Both the position numbers and the translations under genes were made by a program. Below, one piece after another: positions 54,459 through 62,930 of a stretch of 64,000 nucleotides of DNA. A model generated the notes under the pieces. That model was not told where the DNA came from. It did not search any database and saw only the letters and a list, made by a program, of their open reading frames with translations. Position 1 is the first letter of the stretch; each line of letters begins with the position of its first letter. The DNA is from Bacilli bacterium (GTDB lineage: Bacteria; Bacillota_I; Bacilli_A; RF39; UBA660). The DNA is taken from contig JAFXZI010000004.1 in assembly GCA_017541325.1 (NCBI GenBank), positions 59,208 through 123,207 of the forward strand. The letters are read 5' to 3'.

Positions 54459-54983
54459 CTACTTAACTATATCTTTATAATGACCATTTTGAACATAAAT
54501 AGTTTCTGAAACAACCATAAATATATTTGGATCATATTCCTTTACTATTTTTTCAACATCAGGTAACTCTTTATCATCTATCTCCATAAAAATCATTAAC
54601 TTACTATTATTCTTATATCCCTTTGCATTCATAGTAGATACAATATACCCATTTTTTCTAAGAATATCGACAAGTTCTGATTGAGACTTTGTAATCGTTA
54701 TTCTTATACCCAATTTTTCTCTTAAGAATTTTTGAGCTAAAAGTCCACCAACATAAGTACCAACAGCAAAACCTCCGGCATATGCAAAGACTATAAAAAT
54801 ACTATTAGAATCACTATTTAAAGCATTTCTAACTACTAAGAACCAAATAGTAACTTCTAAAAATCCAATTAATGCAGAAAGTAATTTTCTACCTTTAACT
54901 ATCATAAAAGTTTTAAATGTACCTAAAGATACATCACAAATTCTAGCAAAAAATATTTCTACACATAAAATAAATAAATCCAT
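54459..54983 (-). CDS. UPF0316 (DUF2179/DUF5698) membrane protein
   Basis: The 174-residue protein has the family's N-terminal membrane part (three helices: about 3-20, 35-53 and 62-82, with ARICDVSLGTFKTFMIVKGRK) and a C-terminal DUF2179 domain with VDILRKNGYIVSTMNAKGYKNN. Function unknown; the C-terminal domain resembles small-ligand or nucleotide sensors. It precedes lysR by eight bases, so expression of both is linked. Confidence 0.85.
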   Translation of the reverse strand: MDLFILCVEIFFARICDVSLGTFKTFMIVKGRKLLSALIGFLEVTIWFLVVRNALNSDSNSIFIVFAYAGGFAVGTYVGGLLAQKFLREKLGIRITITKSQSELVDILRKNGYIVSTMNAKGYKNNSKLMIFMEIDDKELPDVEKIVKEYDPNIFMVVSETIYVQNGHYKDIVK

Positions 54984-55012
54984 TTTAACATCTCTTTTCT
55001 AAAATTATTATA

Positions 55013-55738
55013 CTACACGTCTAATAAAACCGTCAGTAATGAATGATCAGAATAATCATTTTCTATATTTTTATACTCTACTAATTTAAATTCTTTACTA
55101 TAAAAGATAGTATCAATACATGCTTTCCCAGTTTCACTAATCCATGTTATTTCACTATTATTAAGTTTTATTAAATATTTTTTTAGCATATCATATTCTA
55201 TAAATTCACTTTTGTTTTCATATATATATTTATGATCTCCTATTTTTTTTATTCCTGTATTAAAATCCCCACCAATGATTATCAATTCATTTTTAATACT
55301 TTCTATAACTTCTATTAATCTTTTAATATATTTAATTCGTTCTTCTTCAAAAACAGGTAAATGTACAGAAATAGCATTTATGACAGTATTATTAATCTTA
55401 ATTTTACTATGACAAACCCCTCTCATTTCGTGTGACTTTTCTACATCAGTTAAATAATTATTAGATTCAATTATCTCATACTTAGAAATAATTCCATTAC
55501 CATATTCTCCATTCAAAAAGTCTTCATTTTTTCCAAAGTAATAATAATCATGTCCAATACTAGTAGATAATTCTTCTATCTCATTAATATTTGCCCTTTC
55601 TGTATTAATATCTACTTCTTGAATTAATAATATATCTATATTCTTCTCTTTCAAAAAAGTCCCTTGTCTTTTAACATCAACAATCTTATCAAGACCTTCT
55701 CCATGGCAAATGTTATAAATTCCTATATTTAATCTCAT
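55013..55738 (-). CDS. Endonuclease/exonuclease/phosphatase (EEP) family protein
   Basis: The 241-residue protein follows the EEP pattern: LNIGIYNICHGEG, LLIQEVDINTERAN with the metal Glu, GGDFNTGI with catalytic Asp-Asn, and DHSLLTVLL with the final Asp-His. Members cleave phosphodiesters in DNA, lipids or nucleotides. No signal peptide is seen, so an intracellular substrate is likely. Substrate unknown. Single gene between hairpins. Confidence 0.85.
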   Translation of the reverse strand: MRLNIGIYNICHGEGLDKIVDVKRQGTFLKEKNIDILLIQEVDINTERANINEIEELSTSIGHDYYYFGKNEDFLNGEYGNGIISKYEIIESNNYLTDVEKSHEMRGVCHSKIKINNTVINAISVHLPVFEEERIKYIKRLIEVIESIKNELIIIGGDFNTGIKKIGDHKYIYENKSEFIEYDMLKKYLIKLNNSEITWISETGKACIDTIFYSKEFKLVEYKNIENDYSDHSLLTVLLDV

Positions 55739-55753
55739 AGTGCCTCCTTAACA

Positions 55754-55777
55754 ATAAAAAGTAGATTTCTCTACTTT
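55754..55777 (-). terminator. Terminator after the small two-helix protein
   Basis: AAAGTAGA pairs with TCTACTTT around a four-base loop, followed on the minus strand by TTATTG. Confidence 0.65.
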
Positions 55778-56040
55778 GTTTTATTTCTAGTTTTTATAAT
55801 TGAAACAATAAATAATACAATATCAATTAAAAGTGGTATTCCTAAAATATAGAATAACAAGGATGTTTCTACTATAAATGCATCGAACCAATTGTAGACA
55901 TCTAATCCCATCATAGGGTAAGGATATTTTGCATCACTAAAATAATTACTAATAAACAAGTAAAGTATTATTAATAAGAACAACAATACAATTATTCCTG
56001 TAATTTTACGAATAAGATTCCACTTTTTCAAAGTATTCAC
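55771..56040 (-). CDS. Small membrane protein with two helices
   Basis: An 89-residue protein with membrane helices near 14-32 and 60-82 and a short extracellular loop between (SDAKYPYPMMGLDVYNWFDA). The reading frame starts at GTG 56040, but a TTG nine bases later is a good alternative after AGGGTG. No family recognised. It begins four bases after the 46-residue small gene. Confidence 0.6.
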   Translation of the reverse strand: MNTLKKWNLIRKITGIIVLLFLLIILYLFISNYFSDAKYPYPMMGLDVYNWFDAFIVETSLLFYILGIPLLIDIVLFIVSIIKTRNKTK

Positions 56041-56043
56041 ACC

Positions 56044-56184
56044 CTATTTATCTTTATTTTTATTCCTTTTAAGTAATAAATTTGTTATATCCTCAATATC
56101 TCCTGATTCTACATCTCCAACCTCATAAGATCCATATTTTTTTCCATTCAACTCAAATGTACCTAAATAGATATTATTTGACAT
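56044..56184 (-). CDS. Possible 46-residue small protein
   Basis: A short frame, MSNNIYLGTFELNGKKYGSY at the start and acidic in the middle, ending in a basic KRNKNKDK tail. The ribosome site is weak (AAAGATGGG). Codon use looks like the neighbours, and it sits directly before the two-helix gene, but at this size it could be chance. Confidence 0.45.
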   Translation of the reverse strand: MSNNIYLGTFELNGKKYGSYEVGDVESGDIEDITNLLLKRNKNKDK

Positions 56185-56212
56185 AGCCCATCTTTCTAAA
56201 ATAATTATACAA

Positions 56213-56238
56213 TAAAAAAGATAGAATAATCTATCTTT
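56213..56238 (-). terminator. Terminator after the aldolase
   Basis: AAAGATAGA pairs with TCTATCTTT around a four-base loop, followed on the minus strand by TTTATTG. Confidence 0.75.
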
Positions 56239-57121
56239 ATTTTATAGATGCATCATAAATCATATCAATAGCATCTTTTAATTTATTATCAAATTCTTCT
56301 TCAGTATCTGTAACTCTTAAAGATTCTAGTAATGCTCTTGAGAACGAAGCAATCATTCCATGATTACGAGCTAATCTATCACAAGCATCAGCACATGTAT
56401 AACCACCAGATAAAGCAACAATTCTAACTACCTTTTCATCTTCCATTAAATCTGCATAAAAATTATCTACTGTAGGAATAGTGAACTTAAACATAACTTT
56501 AGTTCCTTCTGGTAAAATATGTAAAAAATCTTTTACTTCTTCTTTAAGAATTCTTTCGCACTCTTCTTTATCAGGTGCATCAATACTTACTTCTGGTTCA
56601 ATAATAGGAATAAGCCCAAATGATGCAATTAAATTAGCTATTTCAAATTGTTGTTTAACAACTTTTCTAATTCCTTCAGGATTTGCTCTTTTTATAACAG
56701 ATCTCATTTTAGTTCCAAAAACTCCATGAGAAACTGCTTGTTTTAAAGTTTCTTCTAAACCAGGAATATCTTTCATTACTTGAACATCATCTTCTTCATC
56801 TGCTAATCCTTTATCAACTTTTAAGAAAGATAATATATGTTTATTATTCCATAAATATTCACTAGTATATTCTCCATCAATCATATTATTCATTGTTTTT
56901 TCAAACAAGATTACTCCTAGTATTTTATCACTAGTAAAACTATTACTCTTAATAACACGAGCTCTCATTTCATGAATAAGATTAAACATTTCTTCATCAG
57001 TTGAATATTGGTCTTCTCCTATTCCGTATAATCTTAAAGTTTTACCACTACTTCCACCGCTTTGGTCTAAAGCAGCTATAAAACCTTTCCCATTTTTCAT
57101 TATTTCAAATTTTTCATCCAT
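56237..57121 (-). CDS. fda: Fructose-bisphosphate aldolase, class I
   Basis: The protein (294 residues from the ATG at 57121) matches the class I FdaB-type aldolase: GFIAALDQSGGSSGKTL, LGVILFEKTM, SHGVFGTKMRSVIKRA, and VMFKFTIPT containing the likely Schiff-base lysine, then ALSGGYTCADAC. It splits fructose 1,6-bisphosphate in glycolysis without a metal. AGGTGAT lies before this ATG; the GTG upstream of the open frame is inside that site. Terminator follows. Confidence 0.95.
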   Translation of the reverse strand: MDEKFEIMKNGKGFIAALDQSGGSSGKTLRLYGIGEDQYSTDEEMFNLIHEMRARVIKSNSFTSDKILGVILFEKTMNNMIDGEYTSEYLWNNKHILSFLKVDKGLADEEDDVQVMKDIPGLEETLKQAVSHGVFGTKMRSVIKRANPEGIRKVVKQQFEIANLIASFGLIPIIEPEVSIDAPDKEECERILKEEVKDFLHILPEGTKVMFKFTIPTVDNFYADLMEDEKVVRIVALSGGYTCADACDRLARNHGMIASFSRALLESLRVTDTEEEFDNKLKDAIDMIYDASIK

Positions 57122-57149
57122 TTCAATCACCTATCATCATTATATAATA

Positions 57150-57184
57150 AAAAATAAAAAGCAGTGTTATTAATTAACACTACT
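57150..57184 (-). terminator. Terminator after trpS
   Basis: On the minus strand AGTGTTA pairs with TAACACT within a longer stem, followed by TTTTTATTTTTT. Confidence 0.75.
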
Positions 57185-57189
57185 TTACA

Positions 57190-58170
57190 TTATCTTCCAA
57201 CACCAACTTTAGTAAATACTTCCTCAACTTTAGACTTAGCAATTTCTCTAACCTTTTTATTTGACTCATCTAGTATTTTATCTATTGTATCTCCCTCAAT
57301 AACCTCTTTATATTTTGATTGTAAATTATTTAATAGTTCAACAACAACATCCGCAACTCTTTTTTTGAAAGTACCATAATTTGATCCTTCAAACTCTTTT
57401 TCAGCATCTTGAATTGAAATGTTTTTTAACGAAGAATAAATAGTTAATAAATTACTAACTCCTGGTTTATGTTCTGGATCAAACTTAATAGACATTTCAC
57501 TATCAGTAACCGCACTCATTATCTTTTTTCTAGCAATTTCTGGATCTTCAAGTAATATTATGCACCCTTTATTATTGTCATCAGACTTACTCATTTTTTT
57601 TGTAGGATCTTGTAAGTCATATATTTTTGCTCCCGTTTTAGGTATAACAGGTTCTGGGATTTTAAATGTTTCACCATATTTATTATTAAATCTTTCAGCA
57701 ATATTTCTTGCAAGCTCAACATGTTGTTTTTGATCAATACCAACCGGTACTACATCCGCATCGTATAATAATATATCACTAGCCATCAACATAGGATAAG
57801 TAAATAAACCAACAGTTACATTTTCATTATTTTTACTTTTTTCTTTAAATTGAGTCATACGTGCTGCTTCACCCATATAAGTATTACATTCAAAAACCCA
57901 GCTTAAATTTGCATGATATACGTTTTCAGATTGAATAAATAAAGTAGTATATTTTGGATCTAATCCACAAGCTAAATAAACCGCAATTAGATCCCTAATT
58001 TTTTTATGTAACACTTTTGGATCATTATATATTGTTAACGCATGCAAGTCAGCAACAAAAACAAAAGTTTCATATTCCTTTTGCATTTCATTAAAATGTT
58101 TAAGTGCTCCTATATAATTTCCTAATGTTAAATCACCAGTAGGTTTTATTCCTGATAATAATCTTTTCAT
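57190..58170 (-). CDS. trpS: Tryptophan-tRNA ligase
   Basis: The 326-residue class I synthetase has GIKPTGDLTLGNYIGAL (the HIGH equivalent, with Thr as in Bacillus TrpS), MLMASDILLYDADVVPVGIDQKQHVELAR, and KMSKSDDN for the KMSKS loop. It charges tRNA-Trp. The start at the ATG 58170 follows AGAGGTGATA; the open frame extends 15 codons further without a site. No T-box leader is visible. Flanked by terminators on both sides. Confidence 0.97.
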   Translation of the reverse strand: MKRLLSGIKPTGDLTLGNYIGALKHFNEMQKEYETFVFVADLHALTIYNDPKVLHKKIRDLIAVYLACGLDPKYTTLFIQSENVYHANLSWVFECNTYMGEAARMTQFKEKSKNNENVTVGLFTYPMLMASDILLYDADVVPVGIDQKQHVELARNIAERFNNKYGETFKIPEPVIPKTGAKIYDLQDPTKKMSKSDDNNKGCIILLEDPEIARKKIMSAVTDSEMSIKFDPEHKPGVSNLLTIYSSLKNISIQDAEKEFEGSNYGTFKKRVADVVVELLNNLQSKYKEVIEGDTIDKILDESNKKVREIAKSKVEEVFTKVGVGR

Positions 58171-58196
58171 ATTATCACCTCTCAAACGAATTATAG

Positions 58197-58226
58197 CATA
58201 AAAAAAAGTAGACATATAGTCTACTT
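58197..58226 (-). terminator. Terminator after the HerA-like gene
   Basis: AAGTAGAC pairs with GTCTACTT around a five-base loop; a T run follows on the minus strand. Confidence 0.8.
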
Positions 58227-59774
58227 AAAAAATTTTTTGAACAATTTATTTAATCCTTTATCTAATAATTTATTAACTGCTTTATTTTCTGCTTTCTTTC
58301 CAATCTTATATAAAGGATCATTCTTCTTAGCTTTTTCAGCCTCACGTCTTGCTTTTTCTTCTGCTCTTTCTGCTTCTCTTTTAGCTTTTTCCTCTTCTTT
58401 TCTTTCTTTTTCTGCTTGAATAGCTGCTGCTTTTTCTTCTTTTTCTGCTTGAATAGCTGCTGCTTTTTCTTCTTCTATTTTAGCTATTTCTTCTCTTTTT
58501 GCTTTTATTTTTTCTGATGCAGAATGATCATCTATTAAAGTATCATATTTGCCATATAATCTTCCAGCTTTAATTACTTGTTCTCTTTCACTATCAGTAA
58601 TTGTTCCCATTCTACTTTGAGGTGGTAATATTTTTACTTTTTCAACAACCGATGGTTCACCATGTTCAGTTTGGAAAGATACTAAAGCTTCTCCTGTTCC
58701 TAATTCCTTAATTGCTTCTACTGTATCAAATTTAGGATTTGTTCTAAATCCATCTGCAGCTGCTTTTATACTCTTTTCATCAGTTTTAGTATAAGCACGA
58801 AGAACATGTTGTACCCTGTTTCCTAATTGAGATAAAACTTCATCATTAATATCAGATGGAGATTGAGAAATAAAATATAATCCTATTCCTTTAGATCTAA
58901 TTAACTTAACAATTTGAATTAATTGTTTAACAACGTTTTCTTTCATCTCAGAGAAAATTAAATGAGCTTCATCAAAAAAGAATACTAATTTTGGTTTATC
59001 TAAATCACCAACTTCAGGCATTTCATTATATAAAGTATTTAATAACCACAAAAGCATAATAACATATGTAGTTGGTGTCTTAAACAATGTTTGAGCATCT
59101 AAAATATTGATATATCCATATCCACTTTCTCCCCAATTCATAAAATCTTTAATATCGAAAGCAGGTTTTCCAAAGAATAAATCCCCTCCAGCTTCACGAA
59201 GATTAATAACCGCTCTTTTTATTGATGTTATTGTTTGTCCAGAAATGTTTCCATAAGTTTGTGAATACTCTTTTTTCTTTTCATCAACATAACTAAGCAT
59301 ATCATCTAAGTCACCTAAATCGATTAACTCTAAATTCTCATCATTTGATATTTTAAAAACTACACCTAATACTTCTTCTTGAACATCTGATAAATCAAGC
59401 ATTCTTGATAAAAGTCTTGCTCCAATTGATGAAACAGTCGTTCTAATTGGATGTCCTTTTTCTCCATTTACATCGAAAAATGCTGTTGGAAATTTTTTAT
59501 ATTCCCATCCTTCTAATCCAAGTTTTTCAACTCTTCCACTAACATTTTCATTATTCTCATCAATAAATGGCATACCTGCCAAATCACCTTTAACGTCAAC
59601 TAAAAATACTGGAACTCCTGCAGATGAAAAACTTTCTGCTAAAACCTTTAAAGTAACAGTTTTTCCAGAACCAGATGCTCCTGTTATAAGACCATGTCTA
59701 TTGGCCATTTTAGGTAATAAATATGCTTCGTGATTTTCACCTTTTCCTACTAAAATTTTCTCATTAATATACAT
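58221..59774 (-). CDS. HerA-like ATPase (DUF853 family)
   Basis: The 517-residue P-loop ATPase has Walker A ITGASGSGKTVTLK, VDVKGDLAGMPF and a FFFDEAHLIFSEM Walker B, as in the HerA/YjgR group; the ATPase core occupies about 15-390. The C-terminal 110 residues form a Lys/Glu/Ala coiled coil with a 13-residue unit repeated twice in tandem (EEKAAAIQAEKE) and then a basic KKFFK end. The family is found in DNA translocation and envelope roles; the role here is unknown. Start follows ATGGAGGAA. Confidence 0.85.
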   Translation of the reverse strand: MYINEKILVGKGENHEAYLLPKMANRHGLITGASGSGKTVTLKVLAESFSSAGVPVFLVDVKGDLAGMPFIDENNENVSGRVEKLGLEGWEYKKFPTAFFDVNGEKGHPIRTTVSSIGARLLSRMLDLSDVQEEVLGVVFKISNDENLELIDLGDLDDMLSYVDEKKKEYSQTYGNISGQTITSIKRAVINLREAGGDLFFGKPAFDIKDFMNWGESGYGYINILDAQTLFKTPTTYVIMLLWLLNTLYNEMPEVGDLDKPKLVFFFDEAHLIFSEMKENVVKQLIQIVKLIRSKGIGLYFISQSPSDINDEVLSQLGNRVQHVLRAYTKTDEKSIKAAADGFRTNPKFDTVEAIKELGTGEALVSFQTEHGEPSVVEKVKILPPQSRMGTITDSEREQVIKAGRLYGKYDTLIDDHSASEKIKAKREEIAKIEEEKAAAIQAEKEEKAAAIQAEKERKEEEKAKREAERAEEKARREAEKAKKNDPLYKIGKKAENKAVNKLLDKGLNKLFKKFFK

Positions 59775-59809
59775 AAGTATTCCTCCATATTTTTATTATA
59801 TCAAAAAAA

Positions 59810-59837
59810 ATAAAAACTATATAGATATAGTTTTTAT
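59810..59837 (-). terminator. Terminator after the 158-residue gene
   Basis: ATAAAAACTATA pairs with TATAGTTTTTAT around a four-base loop, with a T run after on the minus strand. Confidence 0.75.
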
Positions 59838-59840
59838 TAT

Positions 59841-60317
59841 TTATCCTTGATTAAATGATTGAATAGTTTTTGCTCTTCCGTTATTACTATCAAAACCATT
59901 TTTATCAAAACTAAGTATCTTACTACATATGCCATCTTTATCTAATAAGATGCAAGAAGATTTTTGTAAATCATCAAGAACATCTTGGTTTTCACTAGAT
60001 GGACCATCTTCAGATACTTTTTTATATTTTTTAACATCAGCCATCGACAAAACATACATAGGTGCAAGATAATCTTTTTCTTCAGATTCTTTTGGACAAA
60101 GAAAATAACCCATAACGGTTTTTGGAGCATTATAAGATTTAAACCAATCTGCTACTAAAGTCATTTCTATAGTAGGAGCACCAGTTTTATCATCACTATA
60201 TGCAGACAAATATATAGATGAAACAAATCTATTATTACTATATGTTAAAAAATGTTCTCTAACTAATTTTGATATATATTCTGCATCAGTTTCTTTTAAT
60301 AATAATATTTCTTTCAT
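59841..60317 (-). CDS. Protein of unknown function
   Basis: A 158-residue cytoplasmic-looking protein, not recognised. It has alternating beta-type segments (SSIYLSAYSDDK, PTIEMTLVADWF) and a VMGYFLCPKESEEKDYLAPMYVLSMADVKKYKK middle part (described in pieces; about 68-105), with two Cys in the C-terminal third. Start follows GGAGAAAGG. Terminator follows. It is unlinked by operon to the neighbours. Confidence 0.75.
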   Translation of the reverse strand: MKEILLLKETDAEYISKLVREHFLTYSNNRFVSSIYLSAYSDDKTGAPTIEMTLVADWFKSYNAPKTVMGYFLCPKESEEKDYLAPMYVLSMADVKKYKKVSEDGPSSENQDVLDDLQKSSCILLDKDGICSKILSFDKNGFDSNNGRAKTIQSFNQG

Positions 60318-60397
60318 AAAATCCTTTCTCCATAATATTTATATTAGTTCGTTCACACAATTTAAATATTTTAACATAACGCAAAAACTTCGTCAAC

Positions 60398-60427
60398 AAA
60401 AAAGTGTTGACAACATCGTCAACACTT
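60398..60427 (-). terminator. Terminator after alanine racemase
   Basis: Ten-base stem AAGTGTTGAC with GTCAACACTT around a six-base loop, then TTTTTTG on the minus strand. Confidence 0.85.
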
Positions 60428-61496
60428 ATTTATTATTCTCTTCGCTTTCCTCTAAATAAATTCTAGGAACTCTTTTTGAAATAGAACATATTATTTCATA
60501 TGGAATTGTCTCAAGATAATTAGAAACTTCTATAATATGATCTATATCTTTCAAAACTATTACTTTATCATGAACTGAAACACTTTCATCTATTTTAACA
60601 AACATCATATCCATACATATATTCCCTACTATTGGATATTCTTTATTATTAATAAATACTGTTCTTCCAGTGTTTTTCCTTATTATTCCATCTGCATATC
60701 CAATTGGAACAACCGCAATAAGTTCCTTATTAGTTGCTTTATATTTACCATCGTACCCAACAGATTCATTATCTAAAGTATTAATTTTTATTACTTCACT
60801 TTCTAAACTAAAAGTAGATTTTAAATTTAAATCATTTTCTACCAATCCATATATAATTATTCCTAACCTACAAGTATTAACATACTTCTTTTTAGGATAA
60901 TTTAGAGTATATTGACTAGCTCCTAAATGAATCATTTTAATATCATTTAAGTTTATATCACTTACGATATGTTCAAATGTTTCTTCTTGCTTTTTTGTTA
61001 TTAATTTATCATCAGGATTATACATATGTGTATAAATACCTTCAAGTATTAGGCTACTATTAATTATTTCATTGTATATTTTATTAAAATCTTCTTTTGT
61101 TTTTACACCTAATCGATTCATTCCAGTATTAATCTTGATATGCACTTTTATTTTTTTATTAGAAATCATTTTAACATATTGATAATCATCTACTGTAATT
61201 GTAATATCATTTTCTAAACAAATATCAATATATTCTTCATTTATTAATCCCAAACATAAAATTGGTATATCTTTAAATTCATTTCTAATTTCTAAAGCTT
61301 CGTCTAAAGTGGCAACCGCTAAATAATTACATCCTCCATCAATAATGGCTTTTACTACTTTATTGTCACAATGCCCATATGAGTCTGCTTTAACAACTCC
61401 AATATAATTATTATATTCCTTGTGTTTTTCAATAATTTTTTTAACATTGTTTTTTATATTGCTTAAATAAATATTTACATATGTACTTCTATACAT
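60426..61496 (-). CDS. alr: Alanine racemase
   Basis: The 356-residue fold-type III PLP enzyme has VVKADSYGH with the PLP Lys36, the KINTGMNRLGV segment, GASQYTLNYP and the Tyr in SVGYDGKYKA, and VGNICMDMMFVK near the C-terminus. It makes D-alanine for peptidoglycan, confirming a wall. The start at 61496 follows GGTGATTCTA; the open frame starts four codons earlier. It is downstream of metK with 34 bases between and no hairpin, so the two may be co-transcribed and SAM-controlled. Confidence 0.95.
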   Translation of the reverse strand: MYRSTYVNIYLSNIKNNVKKIIEKHKEYNNYIGVVKADSYGHCDNKVVKAIIDGGCNYLAVATLDEALEIRNEFKDIPILCLGLINEEYIDICLENDITITVDDYQYVKMISNKKIKVHIKINTGMNRLGVKTKEDFNKIYNEIINSSLILEGIYTHMYNPDDKLITKKQEETFEHIVSDINLNDIKMIHLGASQYTLNYPKKKYVNTCRLGIIIYGLVENDLNLKSTFSLESEVIKINTLDNESVGYDGKYKATNKELIAVVPIGYADGIIRKNTGRTVFINNKEYPIVGNICMDMMFVKIDESVSVHDKVIVLKDIDHIIEVSNYLETIPYEIICSISKRVPRIYLEESEENNK

Positions 61497-61530
61497 TAGA
61501 ATCACCACTTTAAATTATAGCACTTTTTAT

Positions 61531-62655
61531 TTATATTTTTATTATTTCTTCCCACGGTAGGTAAGATTTTCCAAAATGACCATAATTTGTTGTTTTCTTA
61601 TATATAGGATTTTCCAAACCTAAACTATTTATAATTCCTCTTGGAGTAAGATTAAAATTATCATTGATCTTTTTTAATATTTCATCCTCTGGAATTGTAT
61701 TTGTTCCAAAACAATCTACAAAAATAGAAATTGGCTTTGCAACTCCAATTGCATAAGATAATTGAATTTCACACCTTTTGGCATATCCGTTTGCAACAAC
61801 ATTTTTAGCAATAAATCTAGCCATATAAGATGCAGATCTATCTACTTTAGTTGGATCTTTTCCTGAAAAGGCACCACCACCATGATGAGCATATCCACCA
61901 TAGGTATCAACTATTATTTTTCTTCCCGTCAATCCACTATCACCCATCGGACCACCTATTACAAATCTTCCCGTCGAATTTATTAATATTTTTGTTTTAT
62001 TATCAACATATTTTTTTGGAACAACTTCTTTGATAACTTTTTCTTTTATTTCTTCCCTTAATTTTTCTACGGATTTATTATCTTTATGTTGAACCGATAC
62101 AATAATTGTATCTATCCTTTTTATTTTGTCTCCATCATATTCAACTGTTACTTGACTTTTACCATCCGCTCCTATTCCTTTTATTATTTTATTTTTTTTA
62201 ATTTCTGCTAATCTTTTTGTTAAATCATGAGCAATAACTAATCCAAGTGGTAAATATTCTTTCGTTTCATTGCATGCATAACCAAACATCATTCCTTGAT
62301 CTCCAGCTCCTTCGGATGTTTCATCATCATTAGAATTATTTACTCCAAGAGCAATATCAGGTGATTGTATTGAAGTGTTTATTATTATCTCACATTTTTT
62401 ATAGTCTATATCACAATCTCCAAAATAACCAATTTCTTTGATGGCTTTTCTTACTATTTTTTCTATATCAACTTTTGCTTTTGATGATATTTCCCCTGTA
62501 ATAAAAACTTTGTTTTTTCCAACACAGCACTCAATTCCTGCTCTTGTTTTCTTATCTTTTTTTAATAATTCATCCAAAATACTATCTGAAATATAATCAC
62601 ATAATTTATCTGGATGTCCTTCAGTAACACTTTCTGAAGTAAATAGTTTTTTCAT
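61531..62655 (-). CDS. metK: S-adenosylmethionine synthetase
   Basis: The 374-residue enzyme has ESVTEGHPDKLCDYISD, the GAGDQGMMFGYA hexapeptide region, GPMGDSGLTGRKIIVDTYGG, the phosphate-binding GGGAFSGKDPTKVDRSA and the C-terminal TTNYGHFGK. It makes S-adenosylmethionine from methionine and ATP. The start at 62655 follows AAGGAGG; an upstream frame of 14 codons is not used. Its leader carries a SAM-I riboswitch with a terminator, so it is shut off by its own product. The radical SAM genes nearby would draw on this supply. Confidence 0.97.
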   Translation of the reverse strand: MKKLFTSESVTEGHPDKLCDYISDSILDELLKKDKKTRAGIECCVGKNKVFITGEISSKAKVDIEKIVRKAIKEIGYFGDCDIDYKKCEIIINTSIQSPDIALGVNNSNDDETSEGAGDQGMMFGYACNETKEYLPLGLVIAHDLTKRLAEIKKNKIIKGIGADGKSQVTVEYDGDKIKRIDTIIVSVQHKDNKSVEKLREEIKEKVIKEVVPKKYVDNKTKILINSTGRFVIGGPMGDSGLTGRKIIVDTYGGYAHHGGGAFSGKDPTKVDRSASYMARFIAKNVVANGYAKRCEIQLSYAIGVAKPISIFVDCFGTNTIPEDEILKKINDNFNLTPRGIINSLGLENPIYKKTTNYGHFGKSYLPWEEIIKI

Positions 62656-62694
62656 TTTTCCTCCTTGATTATTTATATATTCATATATGTTAAT

Positions 62695-62724
62695 CAAAAA
62701 AATCTCTGCTTTTTGGCAGAGATT
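62695..62724 (-). terminator. SAM-I riboswitch expression-platform terminator
   Basis: AATCTCTGC pairs with GCAGAGATT around a six-base loop, followed on the minus strand by TTTTTTG. It lies between the aptamer and metK. Confidence 0.88.
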
Positions 62725-62736
62725 AGTAGTATTAGT

Positions 62737-62838
62737 TTATAATCATCAGCCAAAGTAATACTTTGTCGGTTTTAGCACCTAACTTAAAAGGTTGCTGTGG
62801 AGTCATAAAGCCGATTCTCTCGTCCACTCTTGATAACA
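62737..62838 (-). ncRNA. SAM-I (S-box) riboswitch before metK
   Basis: On the minus strand the conserved S-box pattern is present in order: ATCAAGAGTGG, a GAGAGA bulge, GGCTTTATGA, the GCAACC loop, then GGTGCTAA and CCGACAAAG with a P4 stem CAAAG/CTTTG. It binds S-adenosylmethionine and favours the downstream terminator, so metK falls when SAM is high. Confidence 0.93.
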
Positions 62839-62849
62839 TATATAACTAG

Positions 62850-62878
62850 ATTATATTTTTATATTACATTTTTGTCAA
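62850..62878 (-). promoter_or_regulatory. Promoter of the metK riboswitch transcript
   Basis: Consensus TTGACA and TATAAT on the minus strand with a 17-base spacer, about 12 bases before the aptamer. Confidence 0.88.
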
Positions 62879-62930
62879 TTTTATTAGGAATTATTGTTTT
62901 TGGTAATAATAATATTATCAGGTGATAAAT

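Noticed and set aside
57150-57184. T-box or attenuator for trpS
   Set aside because: Only a simple terminator at the 3' end is present; the 5' leader (58171-58196) is too short for a T-box.
58415-58480. Tandem DNA repeat as a mobile or regulatory element
   Set aside because: The two near-identical units encode a repeated Lys/Glu/Ala coiled-coil segment of the HerA-like protein and stay in frame; ordinary coding repeat.
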